The notes below the pieces were generated by a model. It did not search any database, was not told the origin of the DNA, and was given only the letters and a program-made list of their open reading frames with translations. Positions 18,444-30,205 of a stretch of DNA of 64,000 nucleotides are shown here, in pieces. Source of the DNA: Planctomycetota bacterium (GTDB lineage: Bacteria; Planctomycetota; Planctomycetia; Gemmatales; Gemmataceae); contig JAJXWW010000144.1 of assembly GCA_021781415.1 (NCBI GenBank), positions 26,185-90,184 on the forward strand, read 5' to 3'. A program made the translations under genes and the position numbers. How positions within the stretch are numbered: the first letter of the stretch is position 1; the number at the start of each line of letters is the position of its first letter.

Positions 18444-20000
18444 CTACCAGCGAATAATCAGATCCGAGGCAGCCGTGAAGATGCCGTGATGGCCTTCAAA
18501 CGGCTTCTGCAACCAATTGTCGTCGTAGCGCAGTTCGGGGCGAATGACCATGCTTTTATTGATGTGATATTGCACGCCCGTGGTCAGCGAAGTGTAGAGT
18601 CCGGCGAAGCCGGTGCGCTGTCCCTGGCAATCGTCGAAGGTCTCAAAGCGGACGATGCTGCCCCATTTTGGAGAAATGGTCCAAAACAGATAGTGAGCCG
18701 CCGAGAACCAGTTGGCGAATCCGTTCGAGCTGCCGACGGCCATCGCGTCTTGCGGCACGTTGTACTGATAGCCGTAGATCCCTTCCAGATTGTAGCTCAG
18801 CACGGAGTTAAACAAGTGCGTGTAGACAATGTCGAAGGCGTTGAAATTGTTTCTTCCAAACGGCTCGGTGGCCAGGGCGACGGTGCTTTGTTGCGGCGGC
18901 GTGGCGTAGGCGGGATTAAACTTGCCGCGCCCCAGCGAGGTGGCCACCGTCACCGTATTGCGTCCGCCCGGCTGAACCCAGCGAAGGTTGCCGACGAAAC
19001 GCAGTTCCTCGGACGGATCGCCGAAAAACACGTCGTTGCCGTTGGCCAACATGAACACGCCGGACCATTCCTTGGTGAAGGTGACGTAGGCGGCCAAACC
19101 GGAATGGGTGAAGGGGGGAGACCAGTTGAAGGCATACGAACGCGAAAGTAACGGCGTACTGACCGCTTCGAGGCTTTCCACGCCCCACGGAGTGTACAGA
19201 CGCCCCAAACGCAACTCCACTCCTTGGAACAGCGTCGGCAGATACATCGACACATATTCCTGAATCGGATCGACGCCATAGAGATTCTGCCCACCCGCCG
19301 AATTGTACAACTGGCTATTCAACAGTCCGCGCGGCAGCGTGAAGCGATAGTCCGTACCGGCCAGGACGTCGAGCTGAAAGCCGAAGCTCGGCGAAGTGGT
19401 GCCGCTGGTGACGACGCTGCGACCGACGCGGAACCATGCCTGTTGCAACAAGTACTTATTGGCTTGGTCGTTCCAAGTGATGGTTCCGTTGGTAACTTTA
19501 TCGGTACTGCCCGTGAACGACTGCTCGATCCAGCCGGTCATAAAGAAGCGATTGTCGTCGAGAAACGCACCCAGCGCCGTCCCCTGAACCTCGCGCATCA
19601 ACCACCAACGATCGGGAAGCGGCGCGGGCGGAGGCGCGGGCGGCGGCGGCACGGGCGGCGGAACCGGCGTCGGCAACAGCGGCGCGGGAATCTCAATCGG
19701 CGCTGCCGGAGCAACGGCATCGGCAGATTCCGCAGATGCGGCGCGCGACCAAGTAAGGCCGGGAAAATTCAACGGGGCATCGGCAGCTTCGGCGGCACGC
19801 GGAGTACCGGGAACGGAGCTGGGAACGGAACCGCCAGCGGGCGGATCGTTCTGAATTGGGTATAGCTGGGCGGTTGGGCCTGGAGAGAACGAATCCAGTG
19901 GAGGACCGACCACCGATACGGCCGCACTGCGCGGAACCGTAGCCTCTCCGGTCGTCTGCCCCGGCATAAGAGCCGACAACAGCAATACGAACGAAACCAT
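18444..20000 (-). CDS. Outer-membrane beta-barrel porin-like protein
   Basis: 518 residues from the ATG giving MVSFVLLLSALMPGQ, a signal peptide; an ATG 33 bases upstream is possible. A low-complexity, proline-rich linker (PTPVPPPVPPPPAPPP) occupies about residues 105-140. The remainder has alternating beta-strand character with aromatic girdles (FFMTGWIEQSFTG, VELRLGRLYTPWGVES, SYNLEGIYGYQYN) and ends in SDLIIRW, a hydrophobic-aromatic barrel terminus. It resembles planctomycete BBP2/OmpL-type barrels. The proline linker may span part of the periplasm. Confidence 0.75.
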   Translation of the reverse strand: MVSFVLLLSALMPGQTTGEATVPRSAAVSVVGPPLDSFSPGPTAQLYPIQNDPPAGGSVPSSVPGTPRAAEAADAPLNFPGLTWSRAASAESADAVAPAAPIEIPAPLLPTPVPPPVPPPPAPPPAPLPDRWWLMREVQGTALGAFLDDNRFFMTGWIEQSFTGSTDKVTNGTITWNDQANKYLLQQAWFRVGRSVVTSGTTSPSFGFQLDVLAGTDYRFTLPRGLLNSQLYNSAGGQNLYGVDPIQEYVSMYLPTLFQGVELRLGRLYTPWGVESLEAVSTPLLSRSYAFNWSPPFTHSGLAAYVTFTKEWSGVFMLANGNDVFFGDPSEELRFVGNLRWVQPGGRNTVTVATSLGRGKFNPAYATPPQQSTVALATEPFGRNNFNAFDIVYTHLFNSVLSYNLEGIYGYQYNVPQDAMAVGSSNGFANWFSAAHYLFWTISPKWGSIVRFETFDDCQGQRTGFAGLYTSLTTGVQYHINKSMVIRPELRYDDNWLQKPFEGHHGIFTAASDLIIRW

Positions 20001-20033
20001 TGCATTCTCCGCAGCGCTAACGCGCACCATCAC

Positions 20034-20389
20034 CTATCCCGCGACACGAATGATAACGGCAAGGAGAGGAGGTGCCGTTCCATTCGAGCCACGGCGATTC
20101 CCACGCCGCCCTCTCGCTCAGGTTGTAGGTTTTGTATCGGCAGATTGTCGTGGAATATGCAGAGTCTTTTTCGATACACTTAAGACCGAAAAGCCTCTCT
20201 CCTCTTCAGCGCGGAGGAGAGGGAGCCTTGCGGATAAAACGGTAAAGGTTTCTTGATCCCTCGCTCTATCGGCGTTACCATCACCATTAGGGAGAGGGGA
20301 GATTCGAGAGCAGCGCTGTAGCGTTAGCCCTCCGGTTCCAGCCAGTACAATGATTCGTGCATCTCCGGATGCCGCGAGGAGAGCGCCGC
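20034..20389. other. Divergent gap with hairpin repeats
   Basis: About 350 bases upstream of both the porin and the DUF1549 gene. No gene is seen. It contains a hairpin (ctctcctcttcagcgcggag, near 20194) and a family C tail (gagaggggagattcgagagc, near 20292) that recurs at 30141. Confidence 0.55.
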
Positions 20390-22594
<2,205 letters not shown>

Positions 22595-22673
22595 ACGGGT
22601 GATCCCCATGTCGCAATCCATCGTGGCGAGCGGAGGGCACAAGCCCCCGGATGCGAGCTTCCCGCACCGAGTT

Positions 22674-24101
22674 ATGGCGCACTCTCGCCGCGACTTTTTA
22701 TCCCGCACCGGCGGCGGACTGGGCATGCTCGCCCTTCTCGATCTGCTCCAGCGCGACGCCGACGGCAACGAATCGACGGCGACGAATCCCGCGGCGGCGC
22801 GTGCGCCGATTCTCCCAGCCCGTGCGAAGAGCGTCATTTGGTGCTTTCTCGATGGCGGCCCCAGTCACATTGATTTGTTCGACCCCAAACCCGCGCTGAC
22901 GAAGCTCGACGGCAAACCGTTGCCGCCGTCGTTCAAGCGTCCGGTGACGGCGATGGGACGCACCGCCCATACGCCGTTGTTGGCCTCGAAACGACGTTTC
23001 CAACAACACGGCCAATCTGGCTTGTGGGTCAGCGACTGGTATCCGCATCTGGCCGGCTGCGTCGATGACATCGCCATGCTGCACGGCTGCTGGGCGGATG
23101 GCCTCAATCACGTCGGCAGCGTCTGCCAAATGAACACCGGCAGCATCCTGGGCGGCAGGCCCTGCCTCGGTTCGTGGGCGCTGTATGGACTGGGCAGTCT
23201 CAGCGAGAACTTGCCGGGCTACGTCGTTCTCCTCGACTATCCCGAAGACCCGCCCGGCGGCGCGCGCAACTGGTCCACGGGGTTCATGCCCTCCACCTTT
23301 CAGGGCACGCGCTTCCGCGACGGCGGCACGCCGATTCTGCACCTCAAGCCGTCCGACGCAACGGCCGGCGGCCAGCGCGCCAAGCTGGATTTCGTTCAGG
23401 AATTGAATCGCCGCCACCTCGCCGAACGCCGCGAGGATCACGATCTCGAAGCCCGCATCGCCTCTTACGAATTGGCGTATCGCATGCAGTCCGCCGCCAC
23501 CGAAGCGGTCGATTTGGCCCGCGAGACGCGCGAAACCCAAAGCCTTTACGGACTCGACGAGAAAACGACGGAGCGCGTGGGTCGCAATTGTTTGCTGGCC
23601 CGTCGGTTGGTGGAGCGCGGCGTGCGCTATGTGCAACTGTACTGCGGCTCCGGCAGCAAATGGGACGCCCATCGCAACGTCGAAGGCAACCATGCGCGCT
23701 ATTGCCGCGAGAGCGACAAACCCATCGCCGGTCTGCTGCGCGACCTCAAGCGGCGCGGCTTGCTCGACAGCACGCTAGTCGTCTGGGGCGGCGAGTTTGG
23801 CCGCACACCCATGAGCGAAAGCGGCGACGGACGCGACCACAACCCCTACGGCTTCACCGCCTGGCTGGCCGGCGGCGGCGTCCGCGGAGGCGTCCGCCAC
23901 GGCGCTACCGACGAACTGGGACTGTACGCCATCGACGGTCGCGTTCACGTTCACGATCTGCACGCCACCATTCTCTACTGCCTGGGCCTCGATCACCGCA
24001 AGCTCATCCTCCCCTTCAACGGCCGCGACGAACGAGCCACCATCAACGGCGGCCACGTCATTCGAGAGGTACTGAAAAAGGCCCCAACAATATCCTCTTA
24101 A
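22674..24101 (+). CDS. DUF1501 protein (Tat-exported, sulfatase-like fold)
   Basis: 475 residues from MAHSRRDFLSRTGGGLGMLA, a twin-arginine signal. An ATG at 22608 is also in frame, but the residues it adds are encoded by a palindromic-repeat remnant. Diagnostic blocks: WCFLDGGPSHIDLFDPKP near residue 55, GRNCLLARRLVERGVRYVQL near 310, VVWGGEFGRTPM near 370, and DLHATILYCLGLDH near 440. The fold is alkaline-phosphatase/sulfatase-like. It forms a translational unit with the preceding DUF1549 gene. Confidence 0.9.
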   Translation: MAHSRRDFLSRTGGGLGMLALLDLLQRDADGNESTATNPAAARAPILPARAKSVIWCFLDGGPSHIDLFDPKPALTKLDGKPLPPSFKRPVTAMGRTAHTPLLASKRRFQQHGQSGLWVSDWYPHLAGCVDDIAMLHGCWADGLNHVGSVCQMNTGSILGGRPCLGSWALYGLGSLSENLPGYVVLLDYPEDPPGGARNWSTGFMPSTFQGTRFRDGGTPILHLKPSDATAGGQRAKLDFVQELNRRHLAERREDHDLEARIASYELAYRMQSAATEAVDLARETRETQSLYGLDEKTTERVGRNCLLARRLVERGVRYVQLYCGSGSKWDAHRNVEGNHARYCRESDKPIAGLLRDLKRRGLLDSTLVVWGGEFGRTPMSESGDGRDHNPYGFTAWLAGGGVRGGVRHGATDELGLYAIDGRVHVHDLHATILYCLGLDHRKLILPFNGRDERATINGGHVIREVLKKAPTISS

Positions 24102-24243
24102 AAGCATAGCAATACTCTGAATGTCATCTGTCTCCCCGATCCCACGCTCCCCGTGGGAAACAGAGACGCCATCTTTCGATTCTTGCAAGAGAAAAATGCG
24201 CTTCCTAGAATCATTGGTGTCCCAAGCTCAAGAGGTTTCCTCG

Positions 24244-26562
24244 ATGGCGCGGCTCCGGTGTCCTCACTGCGCAACACTCGTCGCCAACTCCAACGTCGCC
24301 GAGTCGGAGTTGTGCGGCTGTCCGGCGTGCGGCGGGGTCTTCGCGGCGACGAACTCCGAGGCGGATTTGCAGGACGAGACGGTACCGCGATCGAAAGCTC
24401 CAGCACCCGTTCGCAACCGAGAATTCTATCCGCCCAGTCCGTCAGAGGTTCCCGCCGATCTAACGGTTCCCAGTTCGAGTTATCGGCGGGGCGTGGTGTT
24501 TCTCTTCGCCACGATGTTGCTATTCTTTGGCATTTACTTCGCATTGGCGATCGTTTGCGGTTGTTCGATCTTCTGGTCGTTGCGCTGGTTTGGACTGCTC
24601 GGTATTCCGATGGCTCTGCTTTTCCTTATTCTGTTTCTGTATTTGCTCAAGGGCTTTTTCAAAACGAAAAGCGAGGGGAAATCGTTTCACATCGAGATTA
24701 CCGAAGAGGAGCAGCCGCGTCTGTTCGCCTTCATCCGCCGCGTGTGCCAAGAAGTAGAAGCCCCCGAACCGCATCGCGTTTTTCTTAGCCCCGAAGTGAA
24801 CGCCGCCGCGTTCTACGAACATTCCGTCGTCGATCTCTTTCACCCCAGCCCCAAGAACCTGATTTTGGGTCTGGGGCTGGTGAACGTGTTGACGTTGAGC
24901 GAATTCAAAGCGGTTCTGGCGCACGAGTTCGGCCACTTCGCGCAGAGCAGCATGAAGCTGGGTTCCTACGTCTACGCCTTCAATCGCATTCTGATTGAAG
25001 TGGTGGCCGGACGCGATTGGCTCGATCGCTTGTTGCTCTCGCTGCGCGGGCAGCCCAGTTTCGTGGGGCTGTTCGGCGCGATATGTTGGGGGCTGGTGAG
25101 CGGGCTGCGCAAAGGCACGATCGGTCTCTTTTACGCCATCAACTTCCTGGACAAGTCGCTGTCGCGGCAAATGGAGTTTCACGCCGATCTGGTGTCGGTG
25201 CGGGCGTGCGGAAGCGAGGCCATCGTGCGAGCCCTGTCGCGGCTGGACTTCGCCAACGAAGCGCTGGAGGCAGCCGTCGGCGATCTCAAGTTGGCCGCCG
25301 ATCACAAACGCTATACCCTCGACCTGTTCGTCCATCATCGCGATGCCATCGAACGCCTCCGCAAACAGCGTCAGAATCCCCGACTTGGCGAGCCTCCGCC
25401 TTTGACCGACGATCCGATGTTGGCACCCGAGGTGTTCGATCCCGAGGATGGTCCGCCGCAAATGTGGGCCGACCATCCCTCCAACTACGACCGCGAACAA
25501 AATGTCAAGCGCCGCTATGTGGCTTGCCCCTTGGACGACCGCCCCGCCTGGCTGCTCTTCGACGATGCCGCCGGGGCTTGCGAACGAGTCACCTGGCGAT
25601 TCTACAGGCTGGGGCTGAAAATCCCCCGCGATGCCGAACTGGAAGACCCGGAATCGATTCAAGCCTTTCTCGATGAGGAACGCCGTGCCATCGCCTTCAA
25701 TCCGCGCTACCACGGCATGTACGACGAGCGCTTCATCGAACCGGGCGACTTGGAAGAGTTGATCGCCCTCGACCTGTTTGAATTGCCCGAGCCGTCAACT
25801 CTCCGACATCGCTACGCCGCCCTTTATGGAGAAGAGACGATGGAGCGATCGGCGGCATATCGACGACACCGAGAGGAGCGGGATCTGTTGTTGATCTATC
25901 GGCGGGAGTACAAGGAGAAGAAGAAGCCGCTGGAGTTTCGCGGCCGGCGCTATGGACCGAGCGATGTCAAAAATTTGCTTCGCTTTCTCGACGAACAACA
26001 GGCCAAGGATCGCCGCCGGCTGGCCGAGGAGGATCGCGCCGTCTTCGTGGTCTATTACCCGATGGCTTGCTATCTGGGCGACAAGACGAAGCAGGTTTTA
26101 CTCGACCGCTACCGCTTTCATCTGGCGGCGCAAAGACTGCTCGGCAACCTCTTCGCTTCGCAAGACGACTTGGAATCGGCGCTCGCCCTCGTCGCCGAGC
26201 AATCCGAGGGGAACGTGTCGCCGGAAACATTCGCCCAACTGTCTCGTTCATTTCGCGGCGTGCGGGATACACTCCGTGAGACCTTGGAGGCGGCCGACGA
26301 AATGAAAATACCTCCCTTACCCCATCTCAAAGTAGGGTCTAGGCTTGGCCCCCTTCTTTGGGATGGCCCGGTCGTGGGCCGCCTGGGCGTCTCCGGGCGA
26401 TCCATCTCGATGCAGAAGGTCGAAAAGCTCCGCATGCAGCTGGCCGAAGTAATCGACCGCCTGCGCCAAGTCCATTTCAAGAGTCTGAGCGCCTTGTTGA
26501 AGCTACAGGAACAGATTGCCCAACAGTGGCTCGCGCGAAAAGATGCCCAACGCGCGGACTAA
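24244..26562 (+). CDS. M48-family membrane metalloprotease with N-terminal zinc ribbon
   Basis: 772 residues from the ATG at 24244 (MARLRCPHCATL). A C-x2-C...C-x2-C ribbon occupies residues 5-33. Two hydrophobic helices lie near 85-110 and 115-145. The protease core has VLAHEFGHFAQ near 270 (intact HEXXH) and the third-ligand region RQMEFHADLVSVRACG near 350. About 400 further residues form a helical, charged domain I cannot name. M48 proteases degrade or process membrane proteins; the ribbon and long tail are additions to the basic enzyme. An upstream ATG would add ~40 residues without features. Confidence 0.85.
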   Translation: MARLRCPHCATLVANSNVAESELCGCPACGGVFAATNSEADLQDETVPRSKAPAPVRNREFYPPSPSEVPADLTVPSSSYRRGVVFLFATMLLFFGIYFALAIVCGCSIFWSLRWFGLLGIPMALLFLILFLYLLKGFFKTKSEGKSFHIEITEEEQPRLFAFIRRVCQEVEAPEPHRVFLSPEVNAAAFYEHSVVDLFHPSPKNLILGLGLVNVLTLSEFKAVLAHEFGHFAQSSMKLGSYVYAFNRILIEVVAGRDWLDRLLLSLRGQPSFVGLFGAICWGLVSGLRKGTIGLFYAINFLDKSLSRQMEFHADLVSVRACGSEAIVRALSRLDFANEALEAAVGDLKLAADHKRYTLDLFVHHRDAIERLRKQRQNPRLGEPPPLTDDPMLAPEVFDPEDGPPQMWADHPSNYDREQNVKRRYVACPLDDRPAWLLFDDAAGACERVTWRFYRLGLKIPRDAELEDPESIQAFLDEERRAIAFNPRYHGMYDERFIEPGDLEELIALDLFELPEPSTLRHRYAALYGEETMERSAAYRRHREERDLLLIYRREYKEKKKPLEFRGRRYGPSDVKNLLRFLDEQQAKDRRRLAEEDRAVFVVYYPMACYLGDKTKQVLLDRYRFHLAAQRLLGNLFASQDDLESALALVAEQSEGNVSPETFAQLSRSFRGVRDTLRETLEAADEMKIPPLPHLKVGSRLGPLLWDGPVVGRLGVSGRSISMQKVEKLRMQLAEVIDRLRQVHFKSLSALLKLQEQIAQQWLARKDAQRAD

Positions 26563-26576
26563 GAGGTCGTCCCAAT

Positions 26577-26632
26577 AGCCCCCCTCTCCCCTGAGTACAG
26601 GGGCGAGGATCGGGGCTGAGGGGCTTTCGGGA
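26577..26632. repeat. Family C CCCCTCTCCCC repeat
   Basis: cccctctcccctgagtacag followed by ggg, in the 181-base gap between convergent genes. It shares its core with the larger palindromic element at 29995-30176 and could act as a terminator hairpin. Confidence 0.6.
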
Positions 26633-26743
26633 CAGGCTCTAACCGTTCTCCTCCGCCTCCTCGCGCGAATCGTGAAACGAACAAAGACTACTTATGACAT
26701 CTTAATAGCATTCTATCCACGAAGTCGGTAGAAGAGAGACGGA

Positions 26744-28192
26744 TCACGCCAGCAGTTTCGCCACGATCTCGCCGTGTACGTCGGTGAGGCGGAAGTCGCG
26801 GCCTTGGAAGCGGAACGTCAGTTTGGTGTGATCGAGACCGAGTAGATGGAGTACCGTCGCTTGCAAGTCGTGGACGTGAACGCGGTCCTCGACGGCGGCG
26901 AAACCGAGTTCGTCGCTGACGCCGAGGTTCAGTCCCGGCTTGATTCCGCCGCCGGCCAGCCACATTGCATAGGCGTCGATGTGGTGATTGCGCCCCACCG
27001 AGTCGCGCACTTCGCCCATCGGCGTTCTCCCAAATTCGCCGCCCCATATCACCAGCGTGTCGTCGAGCAGACCGCGCCGCTTGAGGTCCGTCACCAGCGC
27101 GGCGCTGGGGCGATCGACTTCGCGGCACACGCGGTCGAGTCCGGCGGTGAGATTCTCGCTGCCGGAGCCGTGGTGGTCCCAATCGGTGTGATACAGCTGC
27201 ACGAAGCGCACGCCGCGCTCGACGAGACGGCGGGCCAACAGGCAATTGTTGGCGAACGACGGCTTGCCCGGCTGCGCGCCGTACATTTCCAGAGTCTTCT
27301 TGTCCTCTTGTGCCAGATCGATCAACTCCGGCGCGCTCGTCTGCATCCGATAGGCCATCTCGTAGGACGAGATGCGCGTGGCTATTTCCGGATCGCCCGT
27401 GTCCGTTAATCGCGCCGCGTTCAACTCTTTGACGGCGTCGAGTACCTGCCGTTGCCGTTCGTCGCTGATGCCGGCCGGCCGCGTCAGATTGAGAATCGGT
27501 TCGCCGCCGGAGCGGAACGGGACGCCTTGATACGTCGTCGGCAAGAAGCCGCTGCCCCAGAGGGGATGTCCGCCGCGCGGCCCGCGCGGCCCCGATTGCA
27601 AGACGACGAAGCCGGGCAGATTATTTGCCTCACTACCGATCCCATAAGTGACCCATGCGCCCATGCTGGGCCGTCCCGCCTGCGGCGAGCCGGTGTTGAC
27701 GAAGATTTTCGCCGGCGCGTGGTTGAACACATTCGTGGCCATCGACCGCACCACGGCAAGGTCATCGACGATGCCCGCCGTGTGCGGCAGACATTCTGAC
27801 ACCCACGTTCCCGCTCGTCCGTGCTGGGCAAACTTGCGGCGCGAGGCCAATAGTTTCGGCTTCTCCTTGGTGAAGAAGCTATCCATGAAGGCGAAGCGCT
27901 TGCCTTTGATGAACTCATCGGGAATGGGCTTGCCGTGCAGCGCCGTCAACTTCGGTTTGTAATCGAACAGTTCGAGCTGGCTCGGCCCACCGGCCATGAA
28001 CAAGAAGATAACGTGCTTGGCCCGCGCCGCGCGATGCCCCTTCTTCGGCGTTAATGGGTTGACCAGCGGCACCTCGCCCCGCGCTCGTCCCTCGTCGAGC
28101 AACGACGACAAGGCAAGCGAGCCAAGCCCGAGCGCGCAATCGTGGAAAAAATGCCGGCGCGTTTGCGATAAAAGAGAAGTCGCGGACAACAT
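26744..28192 (-). CDS. DUF1501 protein (Tat-exported), unpaired
   Basis: 482 residues. Twin-arginine signal SQTRRHFFHDCALGLGSLAL, then the usual DUF1501 blocks: FLFMAGGPSQLELFDYKP, NNCLLARRLVERGVRFVQL, VIWGGEFGRTPMGE and DLQATVLHLLGLDHT. It is a paralogue of the protein at 22674-24101, but no DUF1549 partner lies directly beside it. Its predicted location is periplasmic and its function is not established. Confidence 0.9.
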   Translation of the reverse strand: MLSATSLLSQTRRHFFHDCALGLGSLALSSLLDEGRARGEVPLVNPLTPKKGHRAARAKHVIFLFMAGGPSQLELFDYKPKLTALHGKPIPDEFIKGKRFAFMDSFFTKEKPKLLASRRKFAQHGRAGTWVSECLPHTAGIVDDLAVVRSMATNVFNHAPAKIFVNTGSPQAGRPSMGAWVTYGIGSEANNLPGFVVLQSGPRGPRGGHPLWGSGFLPTTYQGVPFRSGGEPILNLTRPAGISDERQRQVLDAVKELNAARLTDTGDPEIATRISSYEMAYRMQTSAPELIDLAQEDKKTLEMYGAQPGKPSFANNCLLARRLVERGVRFVQLYHTDWDHHGSGSENLTAGLDRVCREVDRPSAALVTDLKRRGLLDDTLVIWGGEFGRTPMGEVRDSVGRNHHIDAYAMWLAGGGIKPGLNLGVSDELGFAAVEDRVHVHDLQATVLHLLGLDHTKLTFRFQGRDFRLTDVHGEIVAKLLA

Positions 28193-28845
28193 GGCGCAGC
28201 CACTCCCCGTTTCGTCTTCGAGGTTTTCCCTTCTCTTAGCCTACCGCAATTGCCCGCGATCACAAGGGAAAAATCGAACGGTGTCGAAACGCGGTCGAAT
28301 CGCTTCCAACACCACGATCGTCTCGCGCGGAATATCGGCGGATGCGCGGGAAGATCCGTCGAGGAGATCGTCCTCAATGTCGTCGTCGATCCCAAGATCA
28401 CCTTCGTTGCACCGTGCCACTTTTTTCCTTGGCGACGGCAAGGGGGATTGTGGACGAGCAAACCGCTGCGAAGTACATAAAACAAAGAGAACAGTGAGAA
28501 CGTGGAGATCATGGCAAGAACAGCAACCGTCGCCAATGCCCTCGCTGCATTCGATCGGTTCCAGCATCGTGGCAAACGGCTTGAAGCGATCCTCATCACG
28601 AACAGGGGTCGCCAGGCCGAAACACGAGAGCGCTTTCCCTACGGATCGCGCACACACGTTGATTTGCCGCGACGCGCTGCGGAGCGCGAGACAACTCGCT
28701 CCGCTGCGCGTCGCGGCTAACCAAAACGTTTCGTTGTAGGCAATCCGAAAAGGAACCGCTCTAAGGGGAATCGTCGCGATCCATGATATTCCGAAATGGA
28801 ACGGTGCGATCGGCGGATAACCGTGCGAAGTGGAGGAAGCCGTAC
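28193..28845. other. Long gap with no convincing gene
   Basis: About 650 bases between divergent genes. Open frames exist on both strands but none shows a recognisable domain. A family B hairpin sits at 28664-28722. The stretch could be a decayed gene region. Confidence 0.5.
28664..28722. repeat. Family B palindrome (CCGCGACGCGCAGCGGAGCG)
   Basis: Left arm gccgcgacgcgctgcggagc and right arm gctccgctgcgcgtcgcggc are nearly perfect inverted repeats. Related copies lie at 36911-36970 and 63430-63502. Confidence 0.75.
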
Positions 28846-29406
28846 ATGAAGCGCCTGCTCGCCGTCATGAACCGCGTGGTGAAGTTCTTCGAGGAAGAAC
28901 ACGCCGAGGTCTTCGATCTCGCCGCTCCGACTTCCGCCAAGCGTCGTCCGTCGAAAGCCAACCTGTTGTTCCAATTCAAGATCACGCTCCTGGACAGCAA
29001 GCCTCCGATCTGGCGGCGGATTCAGGTCCAGGACTGCACGCTCGACAAGCTCCACGAACACATTCAGACGGCAATGGGCTGGACCAACAGCCATCTCCAC
29101 CAGTTCGAGATCAAGGGCGAGCGGTACGGCGATCCCGAACTCCTGGAGAACGACTTTGAGGACTTCGATTGCGAAGATTCGACCAGGACATTCCTCAGCG
29201 ACATCCTGACCGAGACCGGCAAACGCTTTGCCTTCAAGTACAGCCCGCACATGAAAATCGCCGACATCAGCCGGATATTCGGGGTCGGCGAAAGTACGGC
29301 GGCAGCAAGAACCGCGGCGATCAGGAAAGTGCTGCACCTTGGCCCGCTCGATACGGACGACGCCGAGACGTTGGTGGCTTTTTTGCGGAGGAAGGTGCAG
29401 GCATGA
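28846..29406 (+). CDS. Chimeric protein: half of a pRiA4b ORF-3-like domain plus a helical tail
   Basis: 186 residues from MKRLLAVMNRVVKFFEEE. Residues ~45-120 match the start of the pRiA4b ORF-3-like family (PIWRRIQVQDCTLDKLHEHI, MGWTNSHLHQFEI, YGDPE). The second half of that family, normally rich in YDFGDGW-type motifs, is absent. After KRFAFKY the sequence becomes IADISRIFGVGESTAAARTA, a helix-turn-helix-like segment similar to DUF6398-type tails. A deletion that fused two neighbouring genes is the simplest explanation. Its stop overlaps the next ATG (ATGA). Confidence 0.65.
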   Translation: MKRLLAVMNRVVKFFEEEHAEVFDLAAPTSAKRRPSKANLLFQFKITLLDSKPPIWRRIQVQDCTLDKLHEHIQTAMGWTNSHLHQFEIKGERYGDPELLENDFEDFDCEDSTRTFLSDILTETGKRFAFKYSPHMKIADISRIFGVGESTAAARTAAIRKVLHLGPLDTDDAETLVAFLRRKVQA

Positions 29407-29960
29407 GTGAAGTCACTCCCGGTCGCTACCGCCACTACAAGGGAAACGAGTACACCGTCGTCGGCACGGCCCGGCACAGCGAGACGCTGGAAGAGATGGT
29501 CGTCTACCGCCAGGAATACGGCGAACACGGGCTGTGGGTCCGCCCCAAGGAGATGTTCTCGGAGACGGTGAAGGTAGATGGGCAGGAAGTGCCTCGTTTT
29601 CAACGCTTGCCGTCGAGCGGCGCGAACATCGGCGAGAGCGCGACCAACATCTACGATGACCTTCCGCGGCACATGCCCAAGGAAGTCGTCCAGACGCTCA
29701 TCCAAGCCGCCGACGTGCGTATCGAACGGATTATCTCGCACGGTCATGCCTCACCGCCAGACTTCTGGTACGACCAGCCGCAGCACGAGTGGGTAATCAT
29801 CTTGAAGGGAGCGGCGAGGTTGCAGTTCGAGGATGGCATGGTCGAGATGAAGCCCGGTGATTTCCTCAACATTGCTGCGTTCAAAAAACATCGGGTCGAT
29901 TGGACGACGCCGGATGAGCCGACCGTGTGGCTCGGCGTGAGATATGGCTCAAGTCAATAA
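29403..29960 (+). CDS. DUF1653-cupin fusion protein
   Basis: 185 residues. The first ~70 match the DUF1653 domain (GRYRHYKGNEYTVVGTARHS, VVYRQEYG, WVRPKEMF). The second half is a cupin (DFWYDQPQHEWVIILKGAAR, MKPGDFLNIAAFKKHRVDWT), with the histidines and glutamate expected for a metal site. The two domains usually occur as separate proteins. It overlaps the upstream chimeric gene by four bases, so they form one transcript. The substrate is unknown. Confidence 0.8.
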   Translation: MSEVTPGRYRHYKGNEYTVVGTARHSETLEEMVVYRQEYGEHGLWVRPKEMFSETVKVDGQEVPRFQRLPSSGANIGESATNIYDDLPRHMPKEVVQTLIQAADVRIERIISHGHASPPDFWYDQPQHEWVIILKGAARLQFEDGMVEMKPGDFLNIAAFKKHRVDWTTPDEPTVWLGVRYGSSQ

Positions 29961-29994
29961 ATCTGCAACACAACACCTGAAGTAGATTGCCCAG

Positions 29995-30176
29995 TTAACA
30001 GTACAGCGCTACTCTCCTCTCCCCTGTACTCAGGGGAGAGGGGCCGGGGGTGAGGGGTTTGGTGAAAACGAGTGGTTTCGGCGTCTCCTTTCGTCTCTTA
30101 CCCCTCACCCCCAACCCCTCTCCCCTGAGTACAGGGGAGAGGGGAGAATCCGAGAGCAGCGCCGTACAATTAACAC
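29995..30176. mobile_element. MITE-like palindromic element (family C)
   Basis: The outer ends are inverted (agtacagcgctactctcctc on the left; gagagcagcgccgtac on the right). Internal arms repeat cctctcccctgtactcaggg in both orientations around a central ~50 bases. There is no coding capacity. It lies between convergent genes. Partial relatives are at 20290 and 26577. Confidence 0.55.
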
Positions 30177-30205
30177 GACCCTCCTTCGTCTGCAATAACT
30201 CGCCC

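Noticed and set aside
28241..28657. 138-codon minus-strand frame in the 28 kb gap
   Set aside because: No domain or ribosome-binding site and mixed composition; too weak to call a gene.
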